DNA of 64,000 nt from Siphonodentalium dalli (taxonomy: Eukaryota; Mollusca; Scaphopoda; Gadilida; Siphonodentaliidae), in contig CP136063.1 of assembly GCA_032622095.1 (NCBI GenBank), positions 144,357,950-144,421,949 of the forward strand, given 5' to 3'. The notes below the pieces were generated by a model. The model made no database searches, was not told the DNA's origin, and was given only the letters and a program-made list of their open reading frames with translations. This document shows positions 47,160 through 59,400 of the stretch, piece by piece (position 1 is the first letter of the stretch; the number at the start of each line of letters is the position of its first letter). The position numbers and the translations under genes were made by a program.

Positions 47160-50100
47160 TAGCTCAACTTTACTTTGTAAAGTTTGAGCTATTGCCATGG
47201 CTTGGTATCCGTCGTGCGTGTGTGTGTGTGCGTGATTCGTCAACAATTTCCTTTAGCACGGGCTACAGTTCGTACCTTTGGTCCGATTATTATGAAATTT
47301 GTCATGGATGTTGACATTGACATGTAGATGGGAACGAGTCATTTTGGGGTCATTCGGAAAAAAAACATGGCCGCCAGTGGCCATCTTGGATTTCAAAATT
47401 CAATCCATTAGCATGGGCTACAGGCCGTACTGTTCGTCTTATTGTCATGAAATTTGTCATGGATGTTAACAATGACATGTAGATGGGAACGAGTCATTTT
47501 TGGGTCATTCGGCCAAAAAACATGACCGCCAGCTGCCATCTTGGATTTTACTCTTTGTATGACTAAATCCTTTAGCACGGGCTACAGGTCGTACCTTTAG
47601 TCTGATCATCATAAAATTTGTCATGGCTGTTGAAATTGGAATGTAGATGGGAACGAGTCATTTTGGGGTCATTAGGAGAAAAAACAATGCCGCCAGCAGC
47701 CATCTTGGATTTCAAAATTTAATCCATTAGCACGGGCCACAGGTCGTACTCTTTGCCTGATAATCATGAAATTTGTCATGGATGTTAATATTGACATGTA
47801 GATGGAAACGAGTAATTTTGGGGTCATTCGGCCAAAAAACATGGCCGTCAGCAGCCATCTTGGATTTTACTCTTTGTATGACTAAATTCTTTAGCACGGG
47901 CTACAGGTCGTACCTTTAGTCTGATCATCATGAAATTTGTCATGGATGTTAACAATGACATGTAGATCGGAACGAGTCATTTTGGGGTCATTCGGCCGAA
48001 AAACATGGCAGCCAGCAGCCATCATTGATTTTACTCTTTGTATGACTAAATTCTTTAGCACGGGCTACAGGTCGTACCTTTCGTCTGATCATCATAAAAT
48101 TTGTCGTGAATGTTAATAATGACATGTAGATGGGAACGAGTCATTTTGGGGTCATTCGGCCAAAAAACATGGCCACCAGCAGCCATCTTGGATTTTACTC
48201 TTTGTTTGACTAAATCCTTTAGCACGGACTACAGGTCGGACCTTGAGTCTGATCATCATGAAATTTTTCATGGCTGTTGAAATTGGAATGTAGATGGGAA
48301 CGAGTCATTTTGGGGTCATTAGGACAAAAAACATGGCCACCAGCTGCATTCTTTGATTTCAAAATTTAATCCATTAGCACGGGCCACAGGTCGTACTCTT
48401 TGCCTGATCATCATGAAATTTTTCATGAATGTTAATAATGACATGTAGATGGGAACGAGTCATTTTGGGGTCATTCGGCCAAAAAACATGGCCACCAGCA
48501 GCCATCTTGGAATTTACTCTTTGTATGACTAAATTCTTTAGCACGGGCTACAGGTTGTACCTTTAGTCTGATCATCATGAAATTTGTCATGGATGTTAAC
48601 AATGACATGTAGATGGGAACTAGTGATGCGGACCGGACCGCTTTGGACCGGTCCGGTCCGCGGTCCGGACCGGGTGTCACTGGACCGGACCGCTTTTTGC
48701 CGCCGGTCCGGTACTCTCCGGTCCGGTCCACTATTTTACTTCAGTTATAATAAACTATCGCAAATATTATTGCGTATTTGCCGTCATATCAATTAGCAAC
48801 GACGTATTGACGCATTCAAGTGGTTAATATATATTAAACGTTTGATGCCACGAAAACAATGTACGCTATAGATGTTCTTTGTACATGTCACTTTCCTTAT
48901 GAAAGTGCCAGTGTGGATGGCCGCCTGCTTTGATGTCGCCGATTTCCGACCGCCTGATTTGATGTCGCAAAATGTTAAGCATTCTGAAAACATTTTCAAA
49001 ATATAAAAATTGCTTGTTTCGTTCTAAATTGTTTTAATAACTACTATCCTACACTGGCCAACACTTTGTAGCACCCTATCAATGCGACAAACATGCAACT
49101 GAATGAGTATGGAACTATTTGTCATAAACAGTGTAACATGGCATCAACTAATCAATTTGGATGGATATCGACTCGAGTATTCTATTGTTTTTCAGTTATA
49201 ATTATCGAAGAAACATGCAAACCACATTACATAGTACATATACAAGACAGTCACATTAATCCAATAGTAGTTGTACTTAGGTATATATATCTTTATTTCC
49301 TCCATCTAGGAGAGTATGTTTTACAAAAAAAATTTATAACAATAATACAGAGACGACAATTGATAATAATAGTATAGTTATTTCGTTTAAATTTCAATTT
49401 AATGAAAATAAGTATCATACGAATCATGCATATGAATAGTTGAGTGCCATGTTAGATTGGTTATAACACATTCTGACCCTAGCTATATATCTGTCCAATA
49501 CATTTAATTAGTGAATGTTCGCATTACTAGAAATACTATTATCGTGCATCGTTCCCAGTATATCCCACCATCAGAGACAGACAATGATGCATACAATGTG
49601 GACTCATTGCAAATTGCAATGCACTGAACTCAGTAACCTTATAGGTTGTACTATACAGAGTAAAACTTTGAGAAAACAGAGAATTCATTAACATATAGCC
49701 TATTATAGGTGGACCGGACCGTTTTGGACCGGTCCAGGCATGTGTACCGGACCGGAATGGCCTGGACCGGACTGGACCAGCTTCGCAGTGGACCGGACCA
49801 ACCAAGGTGGTCCGGTCCGGTCCGGTCCGCATCACTAATGGGAACGAGTCATTTTGGGGTCATTCGGCCGAAAAACATGGCCGCCAGCGGCCATCTTTGA
49901 TTTCAAAATTCAATTCATTAGCACGGGCTACAGGTCGTACTGTTCGACTGATCATCATAAAATTTGTCATGGATGTTAATATTGACATGTAGATGGGAAC
50001 GATTAATTTTGGGGTCATTCGGCCAAAAACACATGGCCACTGGCAGCCATCTTAGATTTTACTCTTTGCATGACTAAATCCTTTAGCACGGGCTACAGGT

Positions 50101-50602
50101 CGTACCTTTGGTCAGATCATCATGAAATTTGTCATGGATGTTAACAATTACATCTAAACGGGAAATAGTCATTTTGGGGCCTTTCGGCCAAAAAACATGG
50201 CCGCCAGCAGCCATCTTGGATTTTACTCTTTGTATGACTAAATCCTTTAGCACGCGCTACAGGTCGTACCTTTAGTCTGATCATCATAAAATTTGTCATG
50301 GCTGTTGAAATTGGAATGTAGATGGGAACTAGTCATTTTGGGGTTATTCGGCATTAAAACATTTTGGATTCTACTCTTTACATGACTAAAGCTATCAAAT
50401 GTTTTTGAATTGTTGGAAAACATAGCCGCCAGCAACCATCTTAGATTTTACTTTTATATACATGTATATATATATATATCTCTTCATGTTGATAAACTAG
50501 TATTAGACATTCAACTTTCCATATTCCTAATCACTCCATCGACACTAACACATTAAATTATTCCCTTTCCAAGTTGAGCTACAGTGTCATTGACACTTTC
50601 AT
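47160..50602 (+). mobile_element. Family A Helentron-like element, complete (copy A3), with a hAT inside
   Basis: Leader TAGCTCAACTTTAC-TTTG-TAAAGTTTGAGCT (47160-47190), a GTCGTGCGTGTGTG microsatellite, about ten A monomers ('cctttagcacgggctacagg' type), then AAGTTGAGCTA, AGTGTC-ATT-GACACT and TTTCAT. Joining the flanks (GACTATTAT + ATTTATG) recreates the unoccupied site of the left arm (inverse of 34878-34900), with no target duplication. A hAT element sits at 48621-49837. Confidence 0.87.
48621..49837. mobile_element. hAT non-autonomous element, 1217 bp, with exact 8-bp duplication
   Basis: Both ends read TAGTGATGCGGACCGGACCG inward (20 identical bases). ATGGGAAC is duplicated at 48613-48620 and 49838-49845. 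Without the insert the A monomer reads on normally ('gatgggaacgagtcatttt'). The first and last 110-130 bp are very GC-rich with repeated GGACCGGTCC/GGTCCGG palindromes; the middle is AT-rich and has no transposase. Confidence 0.93.
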
Positions 50603-50773
50603 ATTTATGTTTTCATCACCGTTGCATAATCATTTGACCTCTGGTGACATCATCAATGAAAACGTCATTGTTTGTTCTACCACTCGATAGAGTATTTGAA
50701 TACCTACAAAATGACACATCAACTGTTATAATCAATAACAAAATAACATCACTTTAATATATGGGATATCAGT

Positions 50774-53700
50774 TTTTATGTTTACCCATACCATAGTATG
50801 GTAAACATAGTGTCGTTGCCCGGATTGACCACTCGTCGTTCGTCCGTCTGTCTGTCTGTCTGTCTGTCCGTCTGTCTGTCGAGCCGTAGACACTTTACGA
50901 GTAATGCGATAACTCAAAAATTTTCTATCCGATCAAAACCAAATTTTGTATGTGAGTTTCACAGCCCAAAATACAGATCGAGTTCGAATTTGGGTTTGAT
51001 CCGATTAATTTTAAAGGAGTTATGACCCTAAAGAAAAGAAAAAAAATTTCAATTTTTTTTAGATTTAGCTCCTTGCTAAATTTAGCATATACAAATATTA
51101 AATTTTGTTTGAACTTTAACTCGTTTAGGACGGGAAACGGATATATCCGTTTCCCAAAACATTACCTACAGGACGGGAAACGGATATATCCGTTTCCCAC
51201 TTCATGCACATGTTATCAGCGAATTAATTTTTTATATTTAAATGTTTTTGCGCATAGTATCATGTATTCAATATAGGCCGATCACTCAGTGAGGGGTCCA
51301 TGTAGATGTAACCTATTTTTGGCGTCACGTGGGGGTCGCGTGCCGTGATTCGTGACGTCATTGTTCCAAAATGGCGGCGCCCAGTAGCCTAAGCCGTAGA
51401 CGCGTAGACAATTTTTTCGGTTGTCAATCACCATGGCAGGTGAATCTTGACCCCTTCAGCAGAAGGAACAAGAAGCGAGAGCAATTTAAGTATATTCCTG
51501 GATCCAATTTTTTGGAAATTAATTACATTTGATTAAAAATTTCGCACGCAGACATCTCGTATAGCGAAATTACAGCCCCCCAAACGCAAAATTTTCCGAA
51601 AATCGGCTGCCATGTCAACCAGTCGCAATTTGGTGGAATAAACCCAAATAAAAATTTTGGAAGATTTATAGATCACGGATGATCACCCATATATTATCAG
51701 CTGTCATGTGGATAATTCTGTCATGTCAAATGGTCTGACCCAGCATTAAATTAACGCATACAGTGCTATAAAATGATATGAAAGTAAGCATTTTAACGTT
51801 AGAAAACGGGGGTTTGGCGGTCATTTTGAATGGCGCCCTCTGTCGGTGATGGGTGATTTTTGAGCAAGGCTAGTTCCAGATGTTGGCAAAATATTCCTGG
51901 ATCATTTAACTTTGGAAATAATTTATATTTGATTCAAAATGTCGCAAAGGTATCGTCATATAGCGAAATTACAGCCCCGAACGCATACATTTTCGAAAAT
52001 ATGTTGCTATGGTAACCGGTCGCAATTTGTTGGTATCTACCCAAAATTTCTAGAAAATTTATAGACTACGGATGATCACTCATATTGTATGAGTTGTCAC
52101 GCGGAGAATTCTGCCATGGCAAATGGTCTGACACAACATTGAATAAACGCATAAATTGCTATAAAATTATATAAAAATGAGCATTTCTGCAAACAATCTC
52201 GTCTGTGAGTAATGTTTTCTCAAAAGAATCACGTCCCAAACGAGTTAATAACAATAAAAAAAAAAATCAATAATAAAAAAAATTTGAAACTTTCATTTAT
52301 TTTAGTTTTATACGATTAATTAGGTGTGATATCCTGTTTTGAAAATATGAAGATTTTATTGCAATAGTTTCATGTAATATAATGATATCAATAAATTACC
52401 ATGTGATCATCCAACATCGAGAGTATATGAGAGGATTTTTATAGATGTTGTCATTCCAAGTGAAATCTGTTATGAAATGAGTGATGACATACGATACAGA
52501 GCTCTGGTGGGTCAAGCAAGATAAACAACACTGGTGGCTGGCTGTTTGTTTATTCTAACTGTCAAATTGATTAATGGCAGCACAAGACTGGTGTTTTTCC
52601 TATTCTTGAAATTTCATTACAGGGTGAGATAAGGGCCCCCTCACCTATATAAGTGTCTTCTAAATTCCATTAATTTGCTTCAAAAATAATTAACCCTTTC
52701 CAAGGTTTCCATAAACACATGCTATAATGTACATGGACTCTTCCTCATATCTCTTAATATCTATTGGGTATCTTTGCACTCTATTCACTTCTATCAATTT
52801 TGGTATTGACTGATTAATTGATTTTTGAAAAATATATTAACCCTTCAGACACGTGCTTTCAATTTGAAATTAAAACAACAGCTGATAGCCAATATGATAT
52901 ATCTATGCAATGGGAAACAGGCAGATAAATATACATGACTATTGTAAGTGATGACTTGTTTTGAAAATCAATATGGTAGATGTTAGTATTTCCAGGAACC
53001 TTATTTTCCCATTTGTTCACATTTTCATGGTTGATTGAATTTTAGGGGCCACAGAGCACTTAGAAGATTAACATTGAAGGTTGTGGCTTTTAGTGCCCAA
53101 GCTACTTGTAAAACATTGTAATGAGGCCTAACTTACTTTCTTTTATATGAACGATTTAGTGGTCATAGGGGCCATCATCCCCATCATATTATGTCTGTAT
53201 AACATTATATAGATAATACTTTTGAATTGTATAAACTACATATATTTTTGAAAACCATACACCCTCGTTATGAAACACTTAATCTTATTTAATACACAGG
53301 TCAGATCTGATCTTATATCTGTCCATGTTTGATAAACAAATAACTGGGGAGAATGGGGGAAGGGGGGGGGGGTAATTAAAGTACCCTTTAAATACGAGAT
53401 GGAATCCCCTACATATGTCGTTCTAAGCAGTCTGGCTTGTCAACAATTATAATTTCTCTTTAGAAGGAATAATAAATTTTGAATATCTGGCATGTCAAAA
53501 GTGGAAAAGATAGGGATTTATCACTTTTGCTTCCAATGAGTTAACTTAAACTCCTAAACATGTCCTCCGAAATCACTAAACCATTGGATCTCACAGTGAG
53601 AGGTCCTTGTGTGAATAGGGACAGAGTTATGAGATTTAAAACTACTCCTCCCCAACCCAAATACTTTAACCCTTTCTTAAGACAAATTATTTGAGATTTT

Positions 53701-53827
53701 GATTTCAAGTTGGGTATTGATATATGGATTAATTCCTGTGATCATTTCTGACAAATTATCAGTTATGGCTAGTCGCTATCGCCAAGGTATGGGTTAAACA
53801 TCTGCCGATCGTGATCGGCCTCTCGTT
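50774..53827 (+). mobile_element. Family D Helentron-like element, complete (copy D2), with a TTAA element inside
   Basis: Leader hairpin ATGTTTACCCATACC...GGTAAACAT (50778-50808), (CTGT)n/(CCGT)n (about 50840-50882), one and a half monomers, the TTAA element (51116-52248), then an AT-rich interior with a G-tract near 53360. The 52-bp 3' unit lies at 53776-53827 with GGTATGGGTTAAACAT, GCCGATC-GT-GATCGGC and CTCTCGTT. The left arm keeps the unoccupied site (inverse of 34840-34862, 'gatatcagttt' next to 'ccaccccataat'), which proves that leader and 52-bp unit are two ends of one element. Confidence 0.88.
51116..52248. mobile_element. TTAA-target DNA element, complete, non-autonomous
   Basis: TTAA at 51116-51119 and 52245-52248. 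Inverse ends CTCGTTTAGGACG and CGTCCCAAACGAG (12 of 13). Just inside the left end are two perfect 24-bp palindromes of the form GGGAAACGGATA followed by its inverse (51132-51155, 51175-51198). Two tandem copies of about 300 bp fill much of the rest (about 51490-51800 and 51885-52190: 'tagcgaaattacagcccc', 'aatggtctgac', 'tatagatcacgg' variants). TTAA duplication suggests the piggyBac superfamily, though the terminus is not the common CCCTTT type. No transposase. Confidence 0.82.
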
Positions 53828-54020
53828 GCCACCCCATAATAATCGGAAAAAAATTGTAACTCTATAAGGTTAAACTTTGACCCAGTAGGTACAATAGGAC
53901 CCAAAATATTTGCTGTTAACATAATTTTTCCTGACCAGTACATATTAGGGTACATGAAGTTAAGTAGTGGGGGGGGGGGGGGGGGGGTGCACGAGGGGTC
54001 ATACCAGCTCATGCATGGTT

Positions 54021-55055
54021 TATGAGTATTTAGAGAGAAGAGATTTGCGTTGGTGGCTTATTAAACTGATATGTTTGCAACTAAATGATGAATTATCTCA
54101 ACTATGATCTTATTATTCAAGAAATATTCATTTTTGAAAATTAACTTTGTTGATTTCTATAGCAATTTTTTTTTTTTTTTATTTATTTCATACTTTGCTG
54201 GATGTGACCTAAAACTTACTCCAATGTATCGAAATCAACTGTATTTATATTTGTTCGATGTGAAGTCTCATTTTGATGGCTATATCATATTCTTTTGAGC
54301 ATTTACGAAATCTATTCTAATCAGAATGGTATGCATGCATATTCTGCCTCTTATGAAGTTTACTTTACATTGTTTAGAAAACATATGTTGATACGCCACA
54401 AGGAACAACTTACAGTGGAACAAGACTGGATACCAAAACTGTGAGTATAGAAAGGCATATTGATCTTTTGTGCTTATGATGGTTAATTTGTCATAAATGG
54501 TGTGTATTGGCATATCTGTCTGTTTGTGAAAATATATATCAAGTTACAATTACACATTCCATATTTAATATCTATGAAGTTATGTAGCAAGAGAAATTTA
54601 AAATTAGTGTTTGACATGAAATCATATTCTAATGAATTTCTGAGACACTGCATATGGTAAAACATAAAATTATGACCAATAAATATTGCCTTCAGGTCTC
54701 CAGAGTTTACAAAATAATAAATGGCATCAGTTTGTCTCATAATGATTTATTCAAACTATAAACAGAAAGTGAGAAAACTTCTTGTTAATTATTTTAGTAA
54801 ATTAAGATATGTTACCTCAAAATTGTTGCCACTAAATGTCACATAATCCAAGTTATCTATAACATATTTATAACATTATATTATTGACATAATTCTCACA
54901 TCGCTACAGCAACAGAAATTGCAACAAAAAGCTAAATCATTGTTGTGGTTTGTTATCCACCCAGATTTTGTGGTCACCCATGACCCACCACATCAATGTG
55001 ACATCATATTAAGCAGAACAAACTACCTCTTCTGTTACGGCCTAGCTACATTTTC
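54021..55055. other. Unique AT-rich sequence, no gene seen
   Basis: Outer flank of the right arm. Several frames of 64-85 residues overlap on both strands without a recognisable domain. Confidence 0.4.
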
Positions 55056-55910
55056 TAGTGATGAGCCGATTGTCAAATAAAGCCTTGCGCCGATTATTTG
55101 AGATCACAATCGGCCGATTCAGGTGCCGATTTCGATTATTGTAATAATTATACCAGAATATGTTATATGTGTTAAATAATACTTAGAATTAGAAGCAAGC
55201 AGCAACCGTAGTAATATGCCAGTACACAGTATACAGAAGTGTACGTTTGGGTAAGTATATAGCCTATAGGTTGGTATGGGCGGACTTGTGATCGAATACA
55301 GGCACATGTCCTGCAGAGGCTGTGGTACGGGCCTCGGTGTATTTATTGTAATGACAGTCACTAATGTATTGTATCGACGAATCAAAAATGCAATGCATTA
55401 ACTTACCCATGTATTCTAGGCTATTCCACAACAAATTGTTTGAAAGTTTGATGTAGCCACATGCATAACGACATGTCCACAGCCCGTTTTTGATAACAAT
55501 TCATCAAACGGTATTTTTCTTTGATCCCAATTCAAAGACATCACATCAAAGGAAATGAGCCGACTGAACTAGTTGCAAGTTACACCATGTTCATATCAAT
55601 TTTGCAGACACGATTTGATTGTCGATTTCGGTGTGGTCATCAAAATAATCATTGGTGGTGACCTATACGTGACGTCACACGAGGCTGACTGGATGGAATG
55701 ACATTCTCTTCGACTATTTAAAGTTAATCATTAATAGAAAGTTGTGTTGGGTGAAAGACTTTGAAAAGATTAATTACAGATAGTAAAATTAATAAATAAT
55801 TTTTTTTAATTCTTTTTAATATCTGACTATTTAATGCTTGTACAGTTTTTATTCCTGCGTCCTGACAACTGATACACATGTTATAATATGCTCAATTTAA
55901 TTGAACAAAC
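55056..55910 (+). mobile_element. hAT MITE, longer and interrupted copy 2
   Basis: Starts TAGTGATGAGCCGATTGTC like 14245 and stays alignable to about 55290 ('gattattgtaataattatac'). It then differs, and aligns again near 55856-55890 ('gcgtcctgacaact', 'acacatgtt'). The intervening part is an insertion or the fuller element. The right end and target duplication were not found, so the end given is approximate. Confidence 0.55.
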
Positions 55911-56388
55911 AGTGAAGTCAGCTGCGCAATTAAATGTCACGTGACATGCACTTTCGGTTTCTACAGTTTATACCTGTTTTACGCTGTGTGTACTACATGT
56001 ATATAGATAGCTTTGTTGTGCTTCGTAAGCATACATTTTGAGTTTTGATAGTCTGACATACATAAATCAAAATGTCTACATGTTGACGAACAATAAAGTT
56101 ACCTATCGGCGTACATGAGTCCCATGAGATGTACTTTGTGTACATAATCATATAATTTATGATTACGCGCAATCACGGCGTCATCATCGCAGCCTCGCTC
56201 TAACCCAAAGTATCCCCACTGTAATATATTGTTCAAACATAGACCCAGGTAGGGCCAGGGTATTGGCTGTATATCAAGTTTGTGTTTGGTAAATTGGTAT
56301 CACTTTCCCCATGTTTACTGGTCATTTATTCAACAAAACATCATCATATTTAAAACAGTTTATTGAAGAAAAACAAGCACCTGGTTTT
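55911..56388. other. Unique sequence, no gene seen
   Basis: AT-rich; no repeat or coding signal recognised up to the A4 leader. Confidence 0.4.
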
Positions 56389-56456
56389 TAGCTCAACTTT
56401 ACTTTGTAAAGTTTGAGTTATTGCCATGGCTTTGTCGTCCGTCGTCCATGTGTACG

Positions 56457-59400
56457 TTTTTAGCTCACCTGAGACGAAGCTATAGTCATCACTCCTCGTC
56501 CGTCGTCCGTCCGTCCGTCTGTCCGTCCGTGTTTACTAATGACTACTTATGTGGCTAAGATTGTGTAAAATGGATATTTATGTGCATAACTTCCGTTGCG
56601 TGGCTAGCCACGTAACAGCTTTCAGATGGACGTTCTAAAATGATCTATTTGGCCTAATCAGCTTATTTAATTTTGTAGTCACTCAAAATTTGGAGAAAAA
56701 AAAGTCCATCGATTTAGACATCCATGACCCGTCAATAGGAGATGTCGGACACTGACAAGACATTTATGTGGCTAGCCACCCAATCACGGACCTGTCAGTT
56801 TCTCCTATTCCACTGTCCCAGTTGCTGTGAGCAAGTTTTTTAGTTTTAATCAGCTTCTTCTGCTATAATTCCAACATGTTATGAATCCATAATCTGGAGT
56901 TTTATCACTATCTACTACTTGATAGCCACTTAAAATTTTATGGCTACTTGAGAAGCCACATAAAAACTAAAGCCACATTACCATTTCTAGCCACATAGGT
57001 CGAAGCCACATATCTACCCATTTGTTGGTACGTCCGTCTGTCTGTCCGTCCGTCAACTTTTTTTTAAACATCTTCTCCTCTGAAACCATCATACCAAATT
57101 GGTTCATATTTGGTATGGATGTTCCCTAGGTGACTCTCATTCAGATTTGTTCAAATGAGGTCACTGGGTCAAATAGTTGCGAAACCAGGGCCATAATTCT
57201 ATTCCTCCACAGTAATTCTTACAACAACTTCTTGTCCATAATCATTGTGCCGATTTAGCTAATATTTGGTATGGAGGGTCCTTGGGTGACTGGTGTTCAG
57301 ATTTGTTCAAATGAGGTCACCCGGTCAATTAGTTGAGAAACCAGGGCCATAACTCATAGTAATTCTTACAATGACTTCTTCTACAAAAATATTGGGCCGA
57401 ATTAGCTTATATTTGGTACTGAGGGACCTTGGGTGACTGGGAATCAGATTTGTTCAAATTGGGTCACTGGGTCAATTAGGGGCAGAGCCAGGGACATAAC
57501 TCTAAAAACCAAAAAAATACATTTTTGCATTTTGATCATATTTGGGGTGGATGTTCCCTAGGTGACTGTCATTAATATTTGTTCAAATGAGGTCACTGTG
57601 TCAAACAGTTGCGAAACCAGGGCCATAACTATATTCCTCGTTGGTAATTCTTATAACGACTTCTTGTCAATAACCATTAAGCCGATTTAGTTTATATTTG
57701 GTATGTGGGGTCATTGAATGACTGGGGTTCAGATTTGTTCAAATGGGGTCACTGGGTCAAATAGTGGTGGAGCCAGGCCCATAATTCCCCAAAAAATAAT
57801 AAAAAATTCAGGAACTCCTTGATCAATTTAACATACAAACAAACAAATATCACCCCCCCCCCCCCCACATGACCCAGAACCCCACCCCAACCAACAGCAT
57901 TCCACCCTATCTCATATCCTAACTCACAGGTAAATAAAGTATATTTATTTAAATTCCCATTACAAGGCAACTCTCCTATGAACTGATAGACATGACACAT
58001 GGCAAGGCAGATAGAGAGATAAAGAGAGCTTCTGCAGCCTTAGACAGAGTCCCCAGGGAGTGTATTCATGTCATCCATAATTTAAATGAGATTAATGGTG
58101 TTATCAATGAATCACCCTTGTTGTTTATATTATCACTCAGTGGTCATTAAAATCAGATTAATTTCATTTTCTCAAAGAGTGCCTGGCATTTGTAGAATGA
58201 GGTTCCCAGAGGGTGAATTTAGTGACGCTATCCTACACAGCAGGCTAGCATAACCAAATACACCCTCTGAGAACCTTATTCCGCTTAGGTCTCATCTTCT
58301 GGGAAGTATCTAGAGTCTCAAGATCTCATTCTGCTTAGGCCTCATCTTCTGGGAAGTATCTATAGTATCAAATTTACATTGTTGTTAGTTAAATTTCCCT
58401 TCTAGGAAGTTTCTGTATCCCTTAATTTGCAGAAGATAAAATTCATGATTGAGGTGCCCAATGGGTGAACATCACCAATTTCAACTGGGGAACTTCAATC
58501 TTATTCTAGGTCTTCCATAGCAGTTGAGGGCCTTATCAGAATGAAGTCCCCAGAGGGTGAATTTAGTGATACTAGCCCGCTGTGCAGGATAGCCTCACTA
58601 AATTCACCCTCTGGGTACCTCATTCTGCAAATAACAGACAGACTATTTCAAAGCTTGATTCAAGGCTAGCATCACCAAATTCACCATTTGGGGACCTCAT
58701 TCTGATTAGACCTCATCTTCTGGGAAGTATCTATAGTATCAAATTTACATTGTTGTTAGTTAAATTTCCCTTCTAGGAAGTTTCTATATCCCCTAATTTG
58801 CAGAAGATAAAATTCATAATTGAGGGGCCCAATGGGTGAACATCACCAACTTCAACTGGGGAAATTCAATTTTATTCTAGGTCTTCCATAGCAGTTGAGG
58901 ACTTTATCAGAATGAGGTCCCCAGAGGGTGAATTTAGCATCACTAAATTCACCCTCTGGGGACCTCACTCTGCAAATGACAGACACACTATCACACTATT
59001 TCAAGGCTTGTTGTATAATACATTGTGTTGCTTGAGGCCAGGCATACACAATGTAGGAACAGACACGCTTTTTGTGATGCTATCCGACACAGCAGGCTAG
59101 CATCACCGAATTCACCCTCTGACGACCTCATTCTGCTTAGGCCTCATCTTCTGGGAAGTATCTATAGTATCAAATTTACATTGTTGTTAGTTAAATTTCC
59201 ATTCTTGGAAGTTTCTATATCCCCTAATTTGCAGAAGATAAAATTCATAAATGAGGTGCCCAATGGGTGAATATCACCAACTTCAACTGGGGAACTTAAT
59301 TTTTATCCTTATCAGATTTGTGAAAATGGGATCACAAAGTCAAATAAGGGCAGAGCAAGAGACTTAACTATTTCACTACATAGTAATTCTTAAAATATGT

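Larger units (their letters stand above)
42000..54020 (-). repeat. Right arm of the large inverted structure, with nested insertions
   Basis: Reverse-complement partner of 34075-37160, enlarged by a palindromic satellite (42093-42322 and 43704-43812), a hAT-like element (44082-45177), F1 (46508-47050), A3 (47160-50602) and D2 (50774-53827). The stretches between these insertions align with the left arm in the expected inverse order. 42330-43700 has no partner on the left and no recognisable gene. Confidence 0.85.
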
